Below, piece after piece: positions 1 to 9,978 of a stretch of DNA of 31,208 nucleotides. Numbering within the stretch: position 1 is the stretch's first letter; every line of letters starts with the position of its first letter. The notes under the pieces are model-generated. The model made no database searches. It was not told where the DNA came from and worked only from the letters and a program-made list of their open reading frames with translations. Source of the DNA: Pelagophyceae sp. CCMP2097 (lineage: Eukaryota > Sar > Pelagophyceae); NCBI GenBank assembly GCA_026770575.1, contig MU657187.1:438325-469532 (forward strand), in the 5' to 3' direction. Both the position numbers and the translations under genes were made by a program.

Positions 1-2
1 AC

Positions 3-38
3 GACACAACGGCGCGGCTCTGGGACGTCGCACTCTAA
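3..38 (+). CDS. Possible 3' end of a WD40-repeat gene (truncated by window edge)
   Basis: The reading frame from position 3 encodes DTTARLWDVAL and stops at TAA (36-38). The D-x-T-A-R-L-W-D-V string is the classic end of a WD40 blade, so this could be the last exon of a beta-propeller protein whose body lies to the left of the window. Only eleven residues are visible, so chance cannot be excluded. The motif fit is good, but no splice site or upstream repeat can be examined. Confidence 0.45.
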   Translation, partial: DTTARLWDVAL

Positions 39-1003
39 TGTCATTGGTGCTGTCTCTCGACTCGAGTGGGATCGACATTTCCCGTCTTTCGGGTCTGACT
101 CTCGACTCAAGTCGGACCGGATACTCGGACGACCCCCACTCCAGCATGCGGGAGCAGGAGCCCAACCCCGGGCCAGAATGCCTCTGAATGACTCGGCCTG
201 GAGATTGGTGTTGGTCGTTCGACCGACCCGCGACCCGAGGGGTTGGCACAAATTTATTACCCGACCTGACCCAAAAACACCGTCCCTGCTCCTGCTGCCG
301 GTGGCGCGTCACTCGTGCGCCTCGATGAGCGTCGGCAGCGAGCACCTCCGTTTCGATTCCGCCCCCGAGCACGAGGACCGTGCGTCGTCTCCAGCAGCGT
401 CGAGCCGACGGCTGCGATGCTAATACGCCCATCCTGCATGGCAAGGGCGCCCTTTGCGGGGTGCCTTTTCGAGGGCTTCCTACGCCACGGTCCGCAGCGA
501 GGGCCGCTCGAGCCCGCGCGAGGCCGTCTCAGAGACGCCGACGAAGCAGCTATCACAGAAGAAGGGACCTCGCGGAGGTCGGGCCCGAAAGAATCCGGCC
601 GCACAAAGAAATCTCGAGCCGTGGGCGCCGGCTGCAGGGCCGCTACGAAGATGCACGCGTTCAACCCGCAACACCTGCACGGCGTGCGCGTTTGGCGAGG
701 CGGGCGCCAGGGCGCTGTTCGAGGCGATAGGACGCGACGCCGAAAATAAGTTCGACCGCTTCAAAAGTCCGTGCGTCGCATCGATGACCATTCTCGCATC
801 GTGCCGACTTCGACGCCGCCGCTCGAAGCAAGTCGCGGCACTCCTGGTGGCGTTCGCCGCCGCGGGTCGATTATCGCCGACGCTCTACGGCGCGGCCCCG
901 GGACCCACCACCGACTGCTGCAACGACGACGACGAAACTGCGGGTGGCCCTCCGAACCGCGCCCGGCGGGCAGCGCTGGGCCGCAGTATCCCGGTGCATC
1001 CTT
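39..1003. other. Intergenic; one repeat copy, otherwise nothing recognised
   Basis: This stretch lies between the WD40-like tail and the 3' end of the TPR gene. It holds one copy of the dispersed TIR family (149-300). Open frames run through 257-1047 on both strands, but none contains a domain I recognise, and they overlap each other in the way GC-rich non-coding sequence usually does. Confidence 0.5.
149..300 (+). repeat. Dispersed TIR repeat family R1, copy a
   Basis: This copy begins with GGGAGCAGGAG and ends with CCGTCCCTGCTCCTG, so its ends are roughly inverted. The interior has the family signature GACCCGCGACCCGAGGGG followed by TTGGCACAAATT. Other copies lie near 5157, 6420, 22150, 23205, 25240(-) and 25935(-). 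Confidence 0.6.
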
Positions 1004-3902
1004 TTACTGTTTGTAGGGATACTTCGCGCCACGCCGCATTTTTTTGAGATCGCGGCGGTACTTGGCTTCCTTCGCGTCGCCCCGCCGCTCCCTGATCGAA
1101 GTTGCCCGTTCTTGCAAGGGCAGCGCCGCGTCGAGGCGGCCGAGGCGCCACATGAGCAGCGCGAGGTTGTTCAGCGAAATCGCGATGTTCGGGCTGTCCG
1201 ACCCGAGCTTCTTCTCGCGGATCTCGAGGACGCGGCGGTACAGCGGCTCGGTGGCGTCGAGCTTGCCCTGCTTCTTCAGCAGCTCCGCGAGGTTGTTCAG
1301 CGACGCCGAGACGCCCGAGTGGTCCGGCCCGAGCTGCTTCTCCTTGATCTCGATGACGCGGCGGTAGAGCGGCTCGGCGGCGTCGAGTTCTTCCTGCTTC
1401 TCCAGCATCCCAGCGAGGTTGTTCAGCAACGTCACGACGTCCGGGTGGTCCGGCCCGAGCTGCTTCTCCTTGATTGCGATGACGCGGCGGTACAGCGGCT
1501 CGGCGGCGTCGAGCTTGCCAGTGTCCTGCGCCTTCAGCAGCTTCGCGAGGTTGTTCAGCGAAATCGCGACGTTCTTGTGGTCCGGCCCGAGCAGCTTCTC
1601 CTTGATCGCGAGGGCGCGGCGGTAGAGCGGCTCGGCGTCCTCGAGCTTGCCCTGCGCCTTGAGCAGCCCCGCGAGGTTGTTCAGCGACGTCACGACGCCC
1701 GGTTGGTCCCGCCCGAGCTGCCTCTCACGGATCTCAAGGACGCGGAGGTAGAGCGGCTCGGCGGCGTCGAGTTTTTTCTGGTCCTCCAACATCCCAGCGA
1801 GGTTGCCCAGCGTCGTCGCGACGTCCGGGTGGTCCCGCCCGAGCTGCTTCTCCTTGATTGCGATGCTGCGGAGGTAGAGCGGCTCGGCGGCGTCGAACTT
1901 GTCCTGCGCCTTCAGCATCCCCGCGAGGTTGCCCAGCAACGCCGAGATTCCCGGGTGGTCCGGCCCGAGCTCCTTCTCCTTGATCTTGAGGGCGCGGAAG
2001 AAAAGCGGCTCGGCGGCGTCGAGCTTGTTCTGCGCCTTCAGCAGCCTCGCGAGGTTCCCCAGTGATGTCGCAACGCTCGCGTGGTTCGGCCTGAGCAGCT
2101 TCTCCTTGATCTCGAGGGCTCGGCGGTAGAGCGGCTCGGCGTCGTCGAGCTTGCGCCGCTTCTCCAGCAACGACGCGAGGTTGTTCAGCGAAGTCGCGAC
2201 GTCCAGGTGTTCCAGCCCGAGCAGCTTCTCGCGGATCTCGAGGGCGCGGCGGTACAGCGGCTCGGCGGCGGCGAGCTTGCCCTGCGCCTTGAGCAGCCCC
2301 GCGAGCTTGTTCAGCGCAAAAGAGTACTCCACCGAGTCCTCGCCGTGCTCGGCCAGCGCCATGTCACGTCGGCACTTTCGGACGAGGGCCAGGAGGTCGT
2401 ACGCGGCGAGCTTCTCCAGAAGGTCGTCCAAAGCTTCGAGCTTGGACGCGTCTTGCGCCTTGACGGCGCGATCGACGGCGTCAGCGAGGCCCGCCGTCGC
2501 GTCGGCGCCGGCGATGGACTCGAGGACTTTCATGCGCTCGGCGACGACGACGAGGTTGCCGCAGAAGTACGTCCGAAAGTACTCGTAATAGACGTGCGTC
2601 TTCCCCTTGAACTGCAGGATCTGGACGAGATGGACCTGGAGCTCGACGACCATGGACGTGCCGTCCGGCAGCCGGAGCCGCAAGTTGATGAGGACGTCGC
2701 GGTACCCGTTGAAGAGCGGAAACAGGAAGCGGTTCTTACTGCGGACGACAAAGACATCGCCGGCCTCGTCAGAGAAGTCCTCGAGGACGCGCTTGAGCAC
2801 GGCGACGAGCGAGGCCTCGTCGCCGCAGACGATGGAGCCGCGCACAACGTCGACGAGGCGGGCCGCGTCGCCGTCGTACTCGTTCGTCACCTTTTCCGTC
2901 GCGCGCTCCCGAGTCTTCAGGCGCCCCTCCGAGACGGCGCGGAAGACCTTGTCCTCCTCGTCTTTGCGCGTCTCGCGGATCATCTCCTTGTCCGGGTCGA
3001 GGCCGGCGTCGGTGAAGAGGCGCCGGCAGAAGGCGTCGAGCAACTTCTTGGCGGCGTCCGCGCGGTCGTAGAGCGCGTCGAGCTGCGCGTCCATGTCGGC
3101 CGCCGTGTCGCCGAGGTCCTGGCTGAGGACCATGTCGCCGTCGCCCACGTCTTTAAAGACATCCGCGCCTTTCGTCGGCATGAAGCCGAGCGTTGCCTCG
3201 TCGAGCTTGTCGCGCGTGTCGAGGAAGCCCATGAGGTTGCGGAAGAACTCCTCCGCCTCGGCGTTTGCCACGGCGCCGCGCAGGCCCCGCGCCGCGGCCG
3301 CCCCGAAACACGCAGCCGAGTCTGTGCATCGGGACGACGGCAGCACGGAGCCCGTCAAGACAAAGTTGACGAGACAGTCGAAGCAGACCTCTTCCGGCGC
3401 GTCGTGCGCGGCGCCCGGCGGCTGCGGCGGCGCGTAGGCGCGGAGCAGGTCCTCGAACCACGGCCCGGTGTGGTCGATGGCGCGCATGATGTCGTCGCGG
3501 CGCAGCACCGTCTCGCCATCAGAGTTCGTGCGCTTGTACGTGCTAAAGAGGTCCTCGATCGTCGTGTCCGGCCCCTTGGCGTTAAACGCCTTGATGTACA
3601 ACACCCGCCGCAAAAGCACAAGGTTCGGCACCTTAGCCGCCTACACGAGCCGAGCTGCCGCGTCACGCCTTCCGAGCCTCTTTCTCATTCAATGCTCGGC
3701 CGTCCGGTGCACGTCGCGGCTGCGAGGGACAACCTGGCCTTCGTGCCACCCGTCGCGGCCGCAGCCGCCGCCGCCGTCGACACCCCACGCAGGGCCGGGG
3801 ACGGAAAGTTGTTGGGAGGCGCACCTCCTTTGCCGAGAGCTTCCGACCGTCGTTATCGAGCTGCTCCGGCGGCACCGACTCACACGAGGCGCCCGCGCCC
3901 AT
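1004..3902 (-). CDS. RelA/SpoT-like domain fused to ten kinesin-light-chain-type TPRs
   Basis: Two exons are seen, 3902-3825 and 3640-1004, with donor GTGCGC, acceptor GTGTAG and phase 0, giving 904 aa. Exon 1 starts MGAGASCESV, a candidate N-myristoylation signal (Gly2, Ser6) with a nearby Cys7. Residues about 265-385 contain LVDVVRGSIV, KNRF, GYRDVLIN and VELQVHL, which resemble the RelA/SpoT nucleotidyltransferase-like fold seen in some protist proteins; catalytic competence is not established. From about residue 475 there are ten repeats of about 42 aa (AEPLYRRALEIREKLLG type), the kinesin light chain TPR pattern, ending KYPYKQ. One repeat carries a two-residue insertion. The likely role is a membrane-tethered TPR scaffold, which is inference. 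The acceptor placement explains why the exon 2 frame lacks an ATG. It is divergent from nothing recognisable upstream. Confidence 0.88.
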
Positions 3903-4000
3903 CGGCCGAGCGGCCGTGGCCTCTCACCGCGTCCGGCGTCCGAGTTAAGTAGATTTCTTCCACTGGCACTCGGGCCCCGGGTGAGGCGTGAGGGTTGTAA

Positions 4001-4008
4001 TTTATACC
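4001..4008 (-). promoter_or_regulatory. Candidate TATA box of the TPR gene
   Basis: On the minus strand the sequence reads GGGGTATAAATTAC, about 100 bp upstream of the ATG at 3902. Its position and match to TATAAA suit a core promoter. No transcription start is known. Confidence 0.4.
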
Positions 4009-4244
4009 CCGGGGAGATGACAGACTCTCAGAGAGCCACGTGCAGATCAAGAGGTCCTGCGCAGGAGCAACTGGGATCGGCCCCGAAGGGCCTCAACCAC
4101 GCTTCTCTGCCGGAAAACTCGGTCAAAAATACGGACAATGGTATTACAAGAGCGCGCCGGAGGCACACGGAGGACCCGAAGGATACAGCCAAATCCCATT
4201 GCAATGCCCACGTAAATAATTGAAATTATTTAACTAATCGCTGA

Positions 4245-4440
4245 ACTTTCAAATCCTCCTTATCTTTATTTTTATTATTTTATTTCTTATTGAGCTATTT
4301 ATTTTTTCTTTTTTTGCGGCCGACCAGATTCGAACCTGTGACCAAAAACTTCTTCTATGATGATTCCAATGAGGCTCCTGCTCGACCTCAACTCCCAATT
4401 TTAGCGATCGCATCAACCACCAATCGCTAAATCGGCCGAG
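4245..4440 (-). repeat. tRNA-like sequence with A-rich tail (possible SINE)
   Basis: On the minus strand, 4440-4316 has a B-box-like GGTTCGAATCTGG about 105 nt after an A-box-like TAGCGATTGGTGG. The outer CGGCCG ends can pair like an acceptor stem. There is no clear anticodon arm and the T stem has a mismatch, so a functional tRNA is unlikely. The 3' side runs into an A-rich tail (about 4315-4260) instead of a T-run terminator, which is typical of tRNA-derived retroposons. Identity of any parent tRNA cannot be read. Confidence 0.4.
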
Positions 4441-4487
4441 TTGCTGTTTTTTTCTTCCCAAGGTGGAACCTCGGATTTGCTGGGCGA

Positions 4488-4542
4488 CGGACGGACAAAC
4501 AGACACGGACAAACAGACAAACAGACAGACAAACAGACAGAC
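4488..4542. repeat. ACAG/ACAA microsatellite
   Basis: Tandem GGACAAACAGAC and ACAGACAA units adjoin the 5' side of the tRNA-like element. Confidence 0.85.
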
Positions 4543-4572
4543 ATAATTGCCCCTGGTAATCCTTCAATCAAA

Positions 4573-4633
4573 GGACCCGAAGGGCCCTTGCCGTAAACTG
4601 ACGTTGAATAAACGGCAAGGACCCTTCGGGTCC
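4573..4633. repeat. 22-bp inverted repeat, hairpin with 17-nt loop
   Basis: The arms at 4573-4594 and 4612-4633 are reverse complements at 21 of 22 positions (GGACCCGAAGG...TTGCCGT). The 17-nt loop lies at 4595-4611. It sits in AT-richer intergenic DNA with no gene within about 600 bp, so it could be a small RNA hairpin or the relic of a palindromic element. Confidence 0.8.
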
Positions 4634-4639
4634 TGAACA

Positions 4640-5150
4640 ATTAATTGTACGTCACCTCATCAGGCTTCTGGTCAATTTTTGGTTACCCCTTTTTGTAATC
4701 GGACACGCCACAACTAGCGCCATAGAACCCCGCTGAGCTTTCCGACAGACCAAGAACGAAGGGCCAAAGTTATTGGCGGCCATCCCTCAGCAAGGAGGCG
4801 CCCGGGAAACTGGCGAGGCGCGCTCCAAGGCATGGCCAAGGGCCTTCCGGCCTGGAAGCCTGACTTCGTTTCGAGGTTTATTTATATGGGATTCCTAGAC
4901 CCCTCCGGTGTAAAGCCCCACCCAGCGTGATTATAATCGGGACGCCCATTTTTTGTGCCTTTTGGGAAATGAGACATGACATTGTTCCGTTTGAAGAATC
5001 CGAAAGATTTCAAGTCAAAGAGACGCTTTCAGCCGGCTCCGTCGCCGCAGTCCCACGCCGCCGTCGGGCCGCCCGGCGCTGCAAAGGCGGCACGCCGCCG
5101 CGGCGGTGCCTTGCCCACTGCCGCGGCCATCCAGCGGGCGCTGCGGTGGC
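4640..5150. other. Intergenic, no gene recognised
   Basis: Moderate-GC sequence with only short overlapping open frames. No domain or repeat was identified. Confidence 0.5.
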
Positions 5151-5156
5151 GTTCTT

Positions 5157-5345
5157 CCAGGAGCAGCGACGGGTTCGGGTTTGCCCTCCAACCCGCCGGT
5201 CGGGTTTTTGCCGGGTTTGCGCGTTTTGGCCTACCCTTATTCCCGCGGGTCTGGCCGTGGCACGAACCCAAAACCCGGCGGGCGAAGACGAGTGGCAAAA
5301 CCGCGGGTCCCCGACAAACCCGCGGGTTTATAATTCCGGTTGACC
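5157..5345 (+). repeat. R1 repeat family, copy b
   Basis: It begins CCAGGAGCAGCGACGGGTT and carries the family landmarks TTTGCGCGTTTTGGCC, GGTCTGGCCGTGGC and GACAAACCCGCGGG. Confidence 0.7.
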
Positions 5346-5829
5346 CCACTCAGGCTGGGGGCTGGCCCCGTCGACGTGAGCATCTCCAAGTGCGATTCTC
5401 ACGGTATATGAACCATAATTTGCTCGACTGCTGTTCAAACCAACAACCCCCCTTGAGATGGACATTCAACATACTTGGCCCGGGGCGCGTGGAGATACAC
5501 CAACCCCTCAACCGCACGTTGCGAAGCTTGCGGCGACCGCTGTCTAGCGCGCGCCCCGAGCAGCACACTTGGCATTCGACTTCCGCTCTTTAACGCGGGA
5601 GGGCATGATTATAAAGCCCTGTCCAACATCTCTTAATTATCATTCACCTGCGCTGTGGATCAGAGCTCCATGGCCATACTTTGAAGCGGTACACCACGAT
5701 ATCCTAGACTCGAGCACTGCCCCCATCGATGCACGTGCAGTCTCTCAGCCCGCCGTGTTCGCCAAGGACTCGAAAAGCACTGTCCAAAATCCCGTCGTCA
5801 AAACGTCTTCGCCCCATGCTGTGGCCGTG
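5346..5829. other. Intergenic, no gene recognised
   Basis: A 411-codon frame opens at 5569 and runs to 6804, but most of it lies in the tandem duplication and R1 repeat, so I do not call it a gene. Confidence 0.5.
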
Positions 5830-6420
5830 GATAAGAGCTCCTTAGCCCTGGATCAGAGCCCGGGAGCGCATCATGATACCGCTTACTCGATTCCTCGGTC
5901 CGTCCCTCGATGTACTCGCCCGTCGCAGCTCGCCGCGTCGGCGCAGGCCACAGAAGCACCATCCAAAGACCCGTCGAACGTCCACGCACGGTGCTCTGCC
6001 GCAAGGCAGCGCAGCGACCCAGCGCACGATGGTACAACCATCCACCTCACCAGCCGTCCCACCGAGGCGCCGCGTCGCACGCCCAGGACTCGGAAGCACC
6101 GCCATAGCCCCCGTTGTAAAAGAACGTGGGACGGCTTCATCCCGCGGCGTGATATAGATCAGAGCTCCGTGGCTCTAGATCATCACGCAGCGGCGCGGCG
6201 CGTTGATGCTTCGTCGATCCATCCGTCCGTCGATAGGTGCGCAGGCGCCGTTGCCCGCTGCGTCCGCACTGGCCACGGAAGCACCGTCCAAAGGCACGTC
6301 GGAACGTCCACGCACGGCACCCTGCCGCAGCGCAGCGCAGCGACCCGGCACACGATGGCACAACCACCTTTCCGCCGCGGCGCCGCATCCTGGAAGCCGA
6401 AACATCCTGGATCGCACCGG
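5830..6420 (+). repeat. Tandem duplication (family R2), two units of about 290 bp
   Basis: Units at about 5830-6125 and 6130-6420 share GAAGCACC(A/G)TCCAAAG, the stretch GTCGAACGTCCACGCACGG, GCAGCGCAGCGACCC and CACGATGG. A third copy lies inverted at about 25640-25830. No coding domain is recognisable. Confidence 0.7.
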
Positions 6421-6738
6421 GTTTTCTCAATTCGGGGGTTCTCTATTCGCGTGTACCGTATAATTGGGGCCTTCGGGCCGCGCGGTCGCGAGCGGCGTCG
6501 ACGCCGCGGGTACGGAAGAGGCTTTAAAGTACGGGTTCGACCCGAACCCGAACCCGAACCCGAACCCGACCCGACCCGAACTTTTGTGTGTCGAACCGGC
6601 AAACCCGCGACCCGCGGGTCTGGCCGTGGCCCGAACCCGAACCCGACCCGCGAAGACGGGCTCGGTCGTTCGACAAACCCGCGACCCGAGGGTTCAGGAC
6701 AAATTGAAAACCTGAATACCGTCGCTGCTCCTGAGTCG
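6420..6738 (+). repeat. R1 repeat family, copy c, with CCCGAA microsatellite
   Basis: It begins near TTTTCTCAATTCGGGG and contains a run of GAACCC/GACCCG units (6534-6580). It then has GGTCTGGCCGTGGCCCG and GACAAACCCGCGACCCGAGG, ending near CGCTGCTCCTGAG. With the preceding R2 unit it matches the reverse complement of about 25240-25830. Confidence 0.7.
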
Positions 6739-6739
6739 G

Positions 6740-6943
6740 CTATCTGTCCGAGTGGGCCGCGCCGAGTCGCACCGCTTCGCCGGCGAGCTTCTCTTCGAGG
6801 ATGATACCTATCGTCTCGTCCAGCGTGAACGAGTCGTCGACGGTGACGTTATTGAGCGCGCAGAGCCCGCAGTCGTTTGCGAGTCCGTGCGATGCCTGGA
6901 ACGCGATCATCTGCGCGCCGTCGTGGCCGCGGCGCGCCTTGGG
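6740..6943 (-). pseudogene. Cysteine-protease-like fragment (ANDCGLCALNNV), partial
   Basis: A minus-strand frame ending at TAG (6742-6740) contains ANDCGLCALNNV followed by DDSFTLDETIGIILEEKLAG and a short tail. The Cys-Gly-x-Cys-x-Leu-Asn-Asn arrangement recalls active-site segments of Josephin- or papain-like cysteine proteases, but no catalytic His region is visible. An upstream acceptor (CTCAG before about 6947) is possible, and I could not connect a 5' exon. It may be the last exon of a gene or a decayed piece. Confidence 0.35.
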
Positions 6944-7944
6944 CGCTGAGCGGCTTCGTTGCCGCCGCTGCGACGGTGCGCGCCAGGGACCTGCGGTGTC
7001 CTAAGAAAGGGCCCCGGCCCAAGAAGGGTCCCCAACAAAATGAGTCATACCGTGCTCTCAACGTGGCCGTCGACTGAGGAAGTCGACTTTCGACCTATGC
7101 TTGGCCCAATCCCGCCCGGCCAGTGTCGGGACGTTGTCGTCGGCCCACTTGCTCGCGGACCAGGGCAAGGAGGTTGCTCGGCTGTTGGGCCAGTGCTACT
7201 GGAAGATCCCTGAATGCGCACGCGGCGCTGCTCGCGAGCGGTTCTCGCAGCCGAATGGGCCCATAAACGCCAAGAGGCGCGGGCGCCGTCACCTAGACGC
7301 CAAGCCTGCTTTGCGGTCTTGCCTTGCGGCCGCATCGACTCGCAGTCGCACTCAGTCGTCTCATCCGCATCAGGGCGATAGTGCGGCGTGTGCCGCCGCT
7401 GCCGACGTCACGGGAGCGCAGCGTGTGCGCGCCGGCGCCATCGCCGACCGCCTATTTGATTTTGGAACCTGGACGCCCCTCCGTTTCTAATGCTTTGGAT
7501 GTTCCACGCCGCCGTGCCGCAGAGATCCTTTGGACGCACCACGTTGGACGGCGGCGCTGCGTCGGCGGGCCGAGACTTGGAGACGTCTGAGTCCTTTGCT
7601 TTTCGAGGTTCTGGGCCTTTGGCTCAGGGTTCTTGAAGGCTCGGGGTTTCGTTGCGGCGGTTTCTCCGTCGCACTTTGACCCGTAGCTCTTCTTCTTCTA
7701 TGATGCGTGCACTCCAAGGGCTATATGCATCTCGCGCCTCGTGCCGCTCCGAGGAGACACTGGGAGCAGGCGGGTGCCGCTCGAGCGCCTTCAAAGTTTG
7801 AGTCTACAGAGGCCACGCGGCCCATGCTCCCTCGGTCAGAGGCGCCGTCGACCCGGCTTCGCCAACCCGTGAATTACCCGAGCAAGAGACTGCCTAAAGC
7901 GTCTTCTGCTTTCAGCGCGCGCTATCGCGGTTGCCGTGCAAACT
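6944..7944. other. Intergenic, no supported gene
   Basis: Several overlapping open frames exist on both strands (for example 7045-7335 minus, 7101-7490 plus), but none carries a recognisable domain and no consistent GT-AG joining gave one. A pyrimidine-rich tract lies at about 7690-7700. Confidence 0.5.
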
Positions 7945-8062
7945 TGCCGCTCGATTTGCTCCGGGCTCAGCTCGTCTTATACGCTCGCCGTTGCGTGGCG
8001 ACCCACTGCCCCAGCTTGGTGCCGTCGGCTGCTTCGAAACGTTGCGGCACGGCGCAGTATGC
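7945..8062 (-). pseudogene. Relic of one helicase-associated (HA) repeat, frameshifted
   Basis: On the minus strand it encodes YCAVPQRFEAADGTKLGQWV followed by ATQRRAYKT, matching repeats of the intact HA gene at 26740-27834. After KT the frame breaks: relative to the AAGACGGGCGAGCTG pattern of the intact gene, four bases are missing. A shifted frame then gives ELSPEQIER. Sequence on either side does not match HA repeats, so this is a solitary remnant. Confidence 0.7.
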
Positions 8063-8331
8063 GCGCAAAAAACATGGCAAGAGCGTCGTCGGCGGCCGAG
8101 GTGATGAAGGCACGTTGAGACTCTCCTGTAGACGCCGCTTGAGAGATGCTCTCGCTCCTTGGCGACCTCGGGTTGACGTGTCAGGGAATCTCCACGACGA
8201 GTGCAAGGTGCGACGAGCGCTGCAAAGGTCGAAAGAACATCCTGAGTCGGGGAATGGACCGGCCCCAGTCGTCGGAGCAGAAACCAGGTCGACCAGACTT
8301 GCTAGATGCTTATTATGTCGATCACCGGACC

Positions 8332-9715
8332 TCACGCTCCGAGCGTGCCCGCCTTGGCTTCGCCGTCGTCTTCGTCGTCTTCGTCATCGTCCGAAGCGTC
8401 GTCGCCTTCGAGCGCTGCCGCGGCGGCGGCGGCCGTCGGCGGGGCGCCGGCGGGCGCCGCGGCGGCACGCGTCCGCGCGCTGCGCTGGGCCGCGCGCGCG
8501 TCGGCCTAAAAAGGCGGTGCGACGGGCCGAGCGGAGGAGCATCGAGCGGAGGAGCATCGAGCGGAGGAGCATCGAGCGTACAAAAGACGAACCTCGAAAG
8601 TATAAATGCGCGAAGATTTCCCGATCCGGAACGAGGACCCAACAACTAAAGGCATGGCCTCGTCCGGTTTTAAGCGCCGCATAACCGCTTTCTCGCCCGC
8701 CGCCGCTGGCGCCGCGAGGCCAGAGCCGTGCGCCTATTGGATTGCGTGAGGAAGTATCCCAAAGTTCAAAGAGCCGCCTGGTCGGATGGCACGTATGAAA
8801 CTCACCGATCCAAGATCGATAATGTGCCAGCAGCTCTCCTGCCCCGGTTTGCCGTGGATGAGGACGACGTGCTGCCGCGAGACGGACGCGTGCTCCAAGA
8901 CGATGTGGCCTGCGGAGGGGCCTCGAAAAGGCGCGGGCCAGCCCACAAAGGCCTGGGCCAGCCCAATACTACCCAAGAATTCACGCACACAGCTCGGGCT
9001 GCCGGCCAAACACAAAACAATCCTTCTTCGCCAGGTCAAGAGTCTGGACGACTTTGCCGTCCTTGCGCGCGACGAGCAGCGCCTTTGAACGGCCGCCGAT
9101 CCAAGAAGGCACGACGTATTTGCCCAGCTTCGTCCCGGGAGGCGTCGCGGCCGCCTACGGTACGCATCATGGCGAGCGGGGCCTCTCTGACGTCCGTGAG
9201 AGCGTGGAACACTCCTCTTTCGGGACCCGAGGCTTCCGTGAGAGCGTCTTTCGGGACTCACGGGGGCCCTCCTCTTGGTATCGGCGTCCTTGGCATCCTG
9301 CGCCGCCTTCCGAGCCGCGCCAAGCTTGACTTTCTCCGCCTCCAAGTCCTTCAGCGTCAACTTGACGTCGCGGATCGACCGCTCGACCTAAAACGCGCTC
9401 GACGCGACGACCTCTCGGCTCGACGCGACGACGTCGCGCCCGCCGCGCGCCAAAAGTCAGGCCAAAAGACAGGCTAAGAGACACGCGGCCCTCACCTGGG
9501 CCAGCAATGCCGAAGTGGCTTCGGACTTTGTATTCGAGTGCAGCTGCATGTGCAGCCTAGCGTCGCCGTCGGCGTGGCGAGCGGCTTTCCCAGAAGGCGA
9601 GTGGTTCGCACCGCGCGCGCTGCGATTCACACGTGATCAAAGTATCGCCGAGCTGCCCCAGCAGCGCCTCGACGTCGGCGACGCTGACGAGCGACGCCGC
9701 GCGGAACGACGCCAT
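8332..9715 (-). CDS. FHA-domain protein resembling nuclear inhibitor of PP1 (NIPP1)
   Basis: Seven exons: 9715-9631, 9584-9496, 9387-9262, 9154-8989, 8909-8806, 8733-8593 and 8505-8332. All phases match, giving 294 aa. Residues about 40-100 are Lys/Glu-rich and likely coiled coil (LKDLEAEKVKLGAARKAAQ). An FHA domain follows at about 113-237, with VPSWIGG, FGRQPELC (Arg151), SVSRQH (Ser166, His169), IDLGSAHGS and SSRIYTFE. Spacing and the FGR-x-P-x-L-C / S-x-x-H pattern match the NIPP1/kanadaptin type of phosphopeptide-binding FHA. The C-terminus is acidic (DDDEDDEDDG). The role, nuclear phospho-Thr recognition, is inferred from family. Weak points are the exon 1-2 acceptor (AAAG) and the last donor (GTTCGT), so the N- and C-termini are less certain than the core. 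Confidence 0.82.
8529..8578. repeat. 15-bp tandem repeat, three units, in last FHA-gene intron
   Basis: GAGCGGAGGAGCATC is repeated perfectly at 8529, 8544 and 8559, followed by a partial unit, inside the last intron (8506-8592). Confidence 0.9.
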
Positions 9716-9978
9716 TCCGACGGTGCGTGGGCCGGAGGGCTGCCGGAAACCGCCCGCCGCAGTGCCGGAGGCAAGACTGTGTCCTCGGCCGCCTCGAAAC
9801 TCGCTGCGGCGAAAGCTCGCGGAACCCGCGGCCTGAGACGGTGGGCCACGAGGCGATGCGGGCCTCGACGACTGCGCGCGCGCCGTCTTCAGCGACTCCA
9901 ACGGCAAGTGAACGGCTAGAGTTGTGGATTTGATCCAAACGTTTGAGGCGACTGGGGCCACGCGCGCTGCAAGAGGCG

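Noticed and set aside
257..1047. Overlapping frames near the left end as genes
   Set aside because: No domain, no consistent splicing and similar openness on both strands.
944..3952. Two long plus-strand frames (373 and 623 codons) antisense to the TPR gene
   Set aside because: They mirror the repeated TPR codons in GC-rich DNA and contain no domain. The minus strand has the recognisable protein.
4316..4440. Functional tRNA gene
   Set aside because: There is no clear anticodon arm, the T stem has a mismatch, and no T-run terminator follows.
5569..6804. 411-codon plus-strand frame
   Set aside because: It lies mainly in the R2 duplication and R1 repeat, and its composition is low-complexity Arg/Pro/His.
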